Notes under the pieces: generated by a model
What the model was told of the DNA's origin: nothing
Database searches by the model: none
Seen by the model: only the letters and a program-made list of their open reading frames with translations
Translations under genes and position numbers: made by a program
NCBI GenBank assembly: GCA_049794535.1
Contig: JBARCX010000375.1
Location: 1 to 9,906, forward strand
Direction of reading: 5' to 3'
Origin: JBARCX01 sp049794535
Lineage (GTDB): Bacteria; Pseudomonadota; Gammaproteobacteria; Xanthomonadales; Rhodanobacteraceae
Length of the DNA stretch: 9,906 nt
Shown: positions 5,865 through 9,906 of the stretch, piece after piece
Numbering within the stretch: position 1 is the stretch's first letter
Layout of the letters: each line of letters opens with the position of its first letter

Positions 5865-6853
5865 AACTCAATCTCGTTGACGCAATCTCTGGCTTTTACA
5901 CAGTCAAGGCGCTTGATGCTTTGCATTCTTCCGGAATACTGACAGAACTTGTTTCAGGGAAGAGTGTGTCGCAGGTATGCGATGAGCGGAAAATTGATCA
6001 TCTTTTTGTCTCTTACCTGCTTCGATATCTGACGATTGCCACTGATGTTGTGGTGAATCCGAATGGTGGCGAACACTTCCTCTTGGGTGAGAATTACTCG
6101 CTAAATGATGCCGCTCACTTGGTGGACCTGTACCTGGGCGCTTTTGGGCCTTGCTCCCATAATCTGCAAGCGACCCTGGTAGATCCGACGAAAGGCGAGC
6201 AGTACGTTAACGCGACGAGGCATGCGCTGGCATTCGGAGAAAGGTCAGGCAGTGCATCACCCTACTTTTCATCGATTATCGAGGAGATCGAGGTTTCATT
6301 TCTTCTCGACCTCGGCTGCGGTGGGGGTGGAATGCTCAAAGACCTGGCGTCATCGAACTCGAAATTTGAAGGGCTGGGTGTTGACGCCAATGCGGATGTT
6401 ATATCGTTCGCAAGTCGAACGGTACCTGAGTCATGCGGCGACCGCGTGCAATTCAAATGCGGCGACTTCATGCGACTAAATCTTGTTCTTAGCGAAGAGG
6501 AAATAGCTAAAGTTCAGGCGATATCGTTTCGCAGTGCTGCGAATGGCTTTTTCGGATGGGACGAGAAGCGAAGTTTTTCTGCGCTTATCGGACAACTTAA
6601 GCGGATGTTTCCTGGGAAGCTGCTCTTTATCGGCGACTATGTGCCTGTTTTGGACCTCAAAAGCGACCAGTCCGAAGTCCCCTTTCGGACTCTTATCCAC
6701 GATTTTGCTCAGGTGATCTCTTCCCAGGGATTACCACCATCCTCACATGAGGAGTGGATTGGCTTATATAAAATGCTCGATGTGTCTGTTATTGGCTTAT
6801 ATGGCTATGGCGATGAGCATATAAAGCATTTCATCCACATTCTTCGACTATAG
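5861..6853 (+). CDS. Class I SAM-dependent methyltransferase
   Basis: This 330-residue protein begins at an ATGA overlap with the B12 radical SAM stop. The N-terminal part (about 1-100) looks like the helical winged-helix dimerisation region of plant-type O-methyltransferases: a DAISGFYTVKALDALHSSGI helix pair, then VSQVCDERKID and SYLLRYL. The SAM-binding motif I is LDLGCGGGG (149-157), with the acidic end of strand 2 at GLGVDAN and a later CGDFM motif. These features indicate an O-, N- or C-methyltransferase acting on a small or peptide substrate. In the apy pathway a methyltransferase alkylates the carbon next to the keto group made by the MNIO, so this enzyme may act on the modified C-terminal Asp. 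An O-methylation of the Tyr or of the C-terminal carboxylate is also possible. Its place as last gene of the coupled set suggests a late step. Confidence 0.82.
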   Translation: MKLNLVDAISGFYTVKALDALHSSGILTELVSGKSVSQVCDERKIDHLFVSYLLRYLTIATDVVVNPNGGEHFLLGENYSLNDAAHLVDLYLGAFGPCSHNLQATLVDPTKGEQYVNATRHALAFGERSGSASPYFSSIIEEIEVSFLLDLGCGGGGMLKDLASSNSKFEGLGVDANADVISFASRTVPESCGDRVQFKCGDFMRLNLVLSEEEIAKVQAISFRSAANGFFGWDEKRSFSALIGQLKRMFPGKLLFIGDYVPVLDLKSDQSEVPFRTLIHDFAQVISSQGLPPSSHEEWIGLYKMLDVSVIGLYGYGDEHIKHFIHILRL

Positions 6854-6954
6854 AGCCACGGGTTCACGCGAGCACTCCGTTGGTGCCCTGAGAAACACTC
6901 GGTCTTCCGAAAGGTTTGTAGCGGCAGGATTCGTTAAGAGATAGGGAGGCATAA
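6854..6954. other. Short spacer before the permease gene
   Basis: These 101 bases contain no gene, no clear terminator and no convincing promoter. The permease could be read through from the biosynthetic operon. Confidence 0.4.
6943..6949 (+). promoter_or_regulatory. Strong ribosome binding site of the permease
   Basis: AGGGAGG sits 5 bases before ATG 6955. It is the strongest SD in the window and fixes the start of the permease. Confidence 0.75.
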
Positions 6955-9534
6955 ATGCTGTCGTACTATGTGGCAGAGGCAATCCGGGGCTTAAAGCGTA
7001 ACGTCGGTCTGACTGTCTTGATGATCGTCGTGATTGGCTTCGGCATAGGCGCCTCGACGACGACCTTTTCTGTGTTTCGTGCTGTGTCGGGCGATCCTAT
7101 TCCATCGAAATCTGCTCACCTGTTTGTTCCCCAGATCGATCCTTGGGGGCCGACGCATGCGATACGCCGTGCCGGTGAACCACCCGATGCGTTGACGTAT
7201 CTAGATGCCACTCGATTGATGCGTGACCACAGAGCTCATCTCCAGTCGGCCATTTACGCTATCACTCCATTGGTCACTCCGTCCGATGGAGTGCACCATC
7301 CTTTCGATATCGCAGGGCACGCAGTGTACGGAGAATTCTTCCCTATGCTGGAGGTCCCGTTTCTTTTCGGCAGCGGATGGAATTCACAAAGTGATGAACA
7401 GCATGCGTCGGTTGCGGTTATCAGCGCAAAGCTCAATAAGAAGCTGTTTGGCGGTGCCAACAGTGTCGGGAAGACCCTGAATGTTCAGGGTCGAGATTTC
7501 AGCATCGTAGGGGTGGTTGGCGACTGGAATCCACAACCGCGTTATTTCGACATCATGGACACCGGCACAGGTGGTTTCACCGGACAAGATGATGACGTGT
7601 TCATTCCGTTCACGGCTGCTATTGATACGTCCATCGAAAACGTTGGCTTCACCATGTGTGCTGAAAGGCCGCCGTCCCAGACGCTAGCTGGAACGATTTC
7701 TTCCAGCTGCGTATGGATTGCTTACGTCGCTCAATTGGACAATGCGGAACAAGCAGCAGCGTACAAAAACTATTTGCTCGATTACGCGCGAGATCAGCAG
7801 CAATCCGGACGCTTCGGGTGGGCTCCCAACGTACGCTTGCGTACCATCATGGGATGGCTCGATTATCATCATGTAGTGCCGAGCGATACGCGACTTTCTT
7901 TCCTGGTTGCATTGGGGCTCTTGCTCGTATGCCTGGCCAATTCCGCTGGCGTTATGCTCGGAAAATTTCTACGCCGAGAACGTGATATCGGCTTGAGGAG
8001 GATGCTTGGCGCCCCGCGCGCAGCCATCTATTTGCCGTGCTTTATCGAGGCGGCTTTCGTCGGATTAGCGGGTGGTGTCGTCGGAGTGATACTTGCTTAC
8101 GGCGGGCTCCAGCTTTCCGACTGGGTATTGCCCAAGAACATCGCATCACTGGCCCACCTGGATTTGCCGCTGCTTTTTCTAGCCATGGCCGCGGCAATTC
8201 TGGGGACGATACTCGCCGCGCTTTATCCTGGCCTGCGTGTCGCTCGAACCCGGCTGGCTGGCCGTTCGACGGCAGCTCGATTTTCATCAAAGTTCAACTT
8301 AAGCCTTCCGCCCACACTCGCGACGCTCCACCGGCACAAAATGAGCGTCATGCTCACCATTCTGCAGGTCACCTTGAGCCTCGCCATCGTTGCCAACGCA
8401 CTGTTTGTAATCGGCCAGCGCCTTGATCAAGTTCGGCAGCCGACCGGGATCGACGAGCAAAATCTACTGGCGGTCTCACAACAATGGATTGGTGCATCAA
8501 CTGCAGATTCGCCGGCGAGCCAGGCCAAGCTAGACAGCCTGCTTCAGCAGGATCTGCAGACATTGAAAGGTCTTCCAGATGTGGTTGGCGTGACATCCAT
8601 GAGCGCATTGCCGCTCACGGGGACATCATCTAACGTCTACCTCAACCTCAGCCCGATGCAGCCGCACGGGGAGGCATTTGCGGGCTCTTACATAGGCGAC
8701 GAACAGACCTTGAAGACCCTTGGGATACATTTGACGGAAGGGAGGGACTTTATTCCCGCTGACGTGACGTCCAATACGTCAAACCAGCCGGTTGTGATCG
8801 TCACGAGTGCTCTTGCGAGCAAATTGTTTCCAGTCGGTAGCGCACTGGGTAAGTCGGTTTATCTCGATGGCGGAAGTGCTCCCAGCACCATCGTCGGCGT
8901 TGTCGATCGCTTGCACGTGCCGTCCATCTACGGACAAGAGGCGAGTTCACCCTGGTATTCAGTGATTACCCCTGCACGCATGCCCTCAAATTCAACGCTC
9001 TACGTTGTTCGTGTCAGGCCAAGCCGCTTGGCATCAGCGCGGCAGGCAGTGAGGGGCGCCTTGTATTCGGTCAACCCTGCGCGAATCATGGACGATGATA
9101 GCGTTCATGACTTCTCAGAGATACGTGCCGATGCCTACCGAGCCGATATCGGGACAGCCATGTTGATGGGCGTCATCTGCATTTTGCTGCTAGGTGTATT
9201 GGGGGCGGGCGTGGCTGGCCTCAGCAATGCTTGGGTGAGCGAGCGCCAGCAGCAAATTGGAATTCGACGAGCGCTTGGAGCCCGAAAACGAAACATTTTT
9301 CAGCAGTTCCAGCTGGAGAACGTTGCCATAGTTGGCTGCGGTGCCGTGATCGGAGTGGGGGGGGCTTATGGGCTCAATAAGCTACTAATGAGTTACTTCG
9401 AAGTAGGTAGCTTACCTATTCTCTATGCGCTGGTTGGAGCATTCATGGTTATGCTCATTGGTCAGTGTGCTGTGTTTGTGCCCGCTCGAAGAGCTTCCCA
9501 TATACCTCCTGCCGTAGCCGTGCGTTCCCTTTAA
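6955..9534 (+). CDS. Duplicated FtsX/MacB-type ABC transporter permease
   Basis: This is an 859-residue inner-membrane protein. Its order is one membrane helix (about 18-40), a large periplasmic MacB_PCD-type domain (45-310), three helices (about 312-336, 363-385, 402-425), then a second unit: one helix (about 464-488), a second periplasmic domain (490-730) and three helices (732-760, 785-810, 822-845). FtsX-type coupling sequences occur in both halves: RERDIGLRRMLGAPR near 340 and ERQQQIGIRRALGARKR near 763. The two halves are fused in one chain, as in duplicated permeases of the ADOP/MacB-like kind. No ATP-binding protein is encoded in the window, so the partner ATPase must be beyond the right edge or elsewhere. 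Such systems export peptides and lipophilic compounds or drive periplasmic machinery, so export of or self-protection against the cluster product is plausible. The family is certain; the substrate is not. Confidence 0.88.
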   Translation: MLSYYVAEAIRGLKRNVGLTVLMIVVIGFGIGASTTTFSVFRAVSGDPIPSKSAHLFVPQIDPWGPTHAIRRAGEPPDALTYLDATRLMRDHRAHLQSAIYAITPLVTPSDGVHHPFDIAGHAVYGEFFPMLEVPFLFGSGWNSQSDEQHASVAVISAKLNKKLFGGANSVGKTLNVQGRDFSIVGVVGDWNPQPRYFDIMDTGTGGFTGQDDDVFIPFTAAIDTSIENVGFTMCAERPPSQTLAGTISSSCVWIAYVAQLDNAEQAAAYKNYLLDYARDQQQSGRFGWAPNVRLRTIMGWLDYHHVVPSDTRLSFLVALGLLLVCLANSAGVMLGKFLRRERDIGLRRMLGAPRAAIYLPCFIEAAFVGLAGGVVGVILAYGGLQLSDWVLPKNIASLAHLDLPLLFLAMAAAILGTILAALYPGLRVARTRLAGRSTAARFSSKFNLSLPPTLATLHRHKMSVMLTILQVTLSLAIVANALFVIGQRLDQVRQPTGIDEQNLLAVSQQWIGASTADSPASQAKLDSLLQQDLQTLKGLPDVVGVTSMSALPLTGTSSNVYLNLSPMQPHGEAFAGSYIGDEQTLKTLGIHLTEGRDFIPADVTSNTSNQPVVIVTSALASKLFPVGSALGKSVYLDGGSAPSTIVGVVDRLHVPSIYGQEASSPWYSVITPARMPSNSTLYVVRVRPSRLASARQAVRGALYSVNPARIMDDDSVHDFSEIRADAYRADIGTAMLMGVICILLLGVLGAGVAGLSNAWVSERQQQIGIRRALGARKRNIFQQFQLENVAIVGCGAVIGVGGAYGLNKLLMSYFEVGSLPILYALVGAFMVMLIGQCAVFVPARRASHIPPAVAVRSL

Positions 9535-9540
9535 TGTTAG

Positions 9541-9559
9541 TGACGCATCAAACGCGTCA
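9541..9559. terminator. Weak hairpin after the permease
   Basis: TGACGC (9541-9546) and GCGTCA (9554-9559) form a perfect 6-bp stem with a 7-base loop seven bases after the permease stop. There is no following T-tract, so as a Rho-independent terminator it is poor. It may only stabilise the 3' end. Confidence 0.3.
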
Positions 9560-9613
9560 GCCAGAAGTGGCCTGAGGGTTCTTCATTTGGTTTCAGCACA
9601 GGTTACGTCAACA

Positions 9614-9626
9614 CGTTAAGTTAACG
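9614..9626. promoter_or_regulatory. 13-bp palindrome in the right intergenic region
   Basis: CGTTAA-G-TTAACG is a perfect inverted repeat around one base. It lies between the convergent permease and membrane-protein genes, so an operator role is not obvious. The rest of 9535-9741 shows no gene. Confidence 0.2.
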
Positions 9627-9741
9627 GCTGGATAAGAAATAGGTCTTTAGCGATCAATTCGTAGGAGTCTGGCATCGACGCTCCATGGGAAGGCCGGATT
9701 GCATCCTGACGGCGAGTGACCCGCATGTGTACATGTGTGCG

Positions 9742-9906
9742 CTAACGACGCGCCTTATCAATGTGCCACGCGCCTATCCATGTAAGTAAGAAAGCAAACG
9801 CACCAAACAGCCACCGTCCGTTATCACGTGGAAGGAAGAAGGCCGTCAACAGCATCACAAAGATGGCGATGGCAATGATGGCGATCCCGTATCGATAGCG
9901 CTTTAC
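9742..9906 (-). CDS. Small membrane protein, C-terminal part (gene enters from right edge)
   Basis: A leftward frame runs without a stop from the right edge to TAG at 9744-9742 and encodes 54 residues. It contains two hydrophobic segments, IAIIAIAIFVMLLTAFFL and WLFGAFAFLLTWIGAW, separated by PRDNGR. The ending HIDKARR is basic, which by the positive-inside rule would put the C-terminus in the cytoplasm. The start lies outside the window. I do not recognise the family. The good alternation of membrane helices and polar turn supports a real gene, but the piece is short. It is convergent with the permease and probably not part of the cluster. Confidence 0.55.
   Translation of the reverse strand, partial: VKRYRYGIAIIAIAIFVMLLTAFFLPRDNGRWLFGAFAFLLTWIGAWHIDKARR

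Noticed and set aside
8037..8426. 129-codon frame inside the permease gene
   Set aside because: It is a +1 frame shadow of a clear membrane protein in an evenly coding stretch.
9724..9738. Direct repeat of CATGTGT
   Set aside because: There are two 7-base copies only, with no wider structure; likely chance. No CRISPR array or tRNA was seen anywhere in the window.

Overview
The window most resembles accessory DNA of a Gram-negative proteobacterium. The general gene style, the IS3-family transposase end and the FtsX/MacB-type duplicated permease would suit Xanthomonadales or Burkholderiales. No housekeeping or rRNA gene fixes the taxon, so this placement is an inference.

Layout. Positions 1-82 are the 3' end of an IS3-family transposase, followed by the IS end. 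A leftward pair follows: a 67-residue peptide gene (1292 to 1089) and an MNIO/DUF692 iron enzyme (1061 to 156). About 610 bases without a convincing gene (1293-1904) separate this pair from a rightward operon. That gap holds a good sigma70-type promoter facing left, an imperfect dyad at its predicted start site, and a weaker rightward promoter candidate. The rightward operon is a SPASM-type radical SAM peptide maturase (1905-3086), a 258-residue protein that looks like a divergent MNIO partner protein (3083-3859), a cobalamin-dependent radical SAM enzyme with an extra C-terminal domain (3870-5864), and a class I SAM methyltransferase (5861-6853). Two of the junctions are 4-base ATGA overlaps and one is a 10-base gap, so the four genes are almost certainly co-translated. 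About 100 bases further on, with its own strong ribosome binding site, is a large duplicated FtsX/MacB-type ABC permease (6955-9534) with no ATPase beside it. A partial leftward membrane-protein gene enters from the right edge (9906 to 9742).

Interpretation. Together these genes look like a ribosomally made and post-translationally modified peptide (RiPP) pathway of an unusual composition. The proposed precursor has a good Shine-Dalgarno sequence, no Cys, and one aromatic residue only (Tyr62). It ends in Tyr-Gly-Gln-Gln-Val-Asp. The closest known logic is the Burkholderia aminopyruvatide (apy) pathway. There an MNIO with a partner protein converts a C-terminal Asp to aminopyruvic acid, a B12 radical SAM enzyme C-methylates, a methyltransferase modifies the keto-acid end, and a P450 crosslinks two tyrosines. 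Here there is no P450, and a SPASM radical SAM enzyme of the cyclophane-forming (FxsB/GrrM/XyeB-like) type is present instead. A plausible product is therefore a short C-terminal peptide with a Tyr-centred crosslink, a C-methyl group and a modified C-terminal Asp, exported by or acting with the permease. The enzyme families are well supported; the chemistry, the precursor assignment and the role of the permease are inference.
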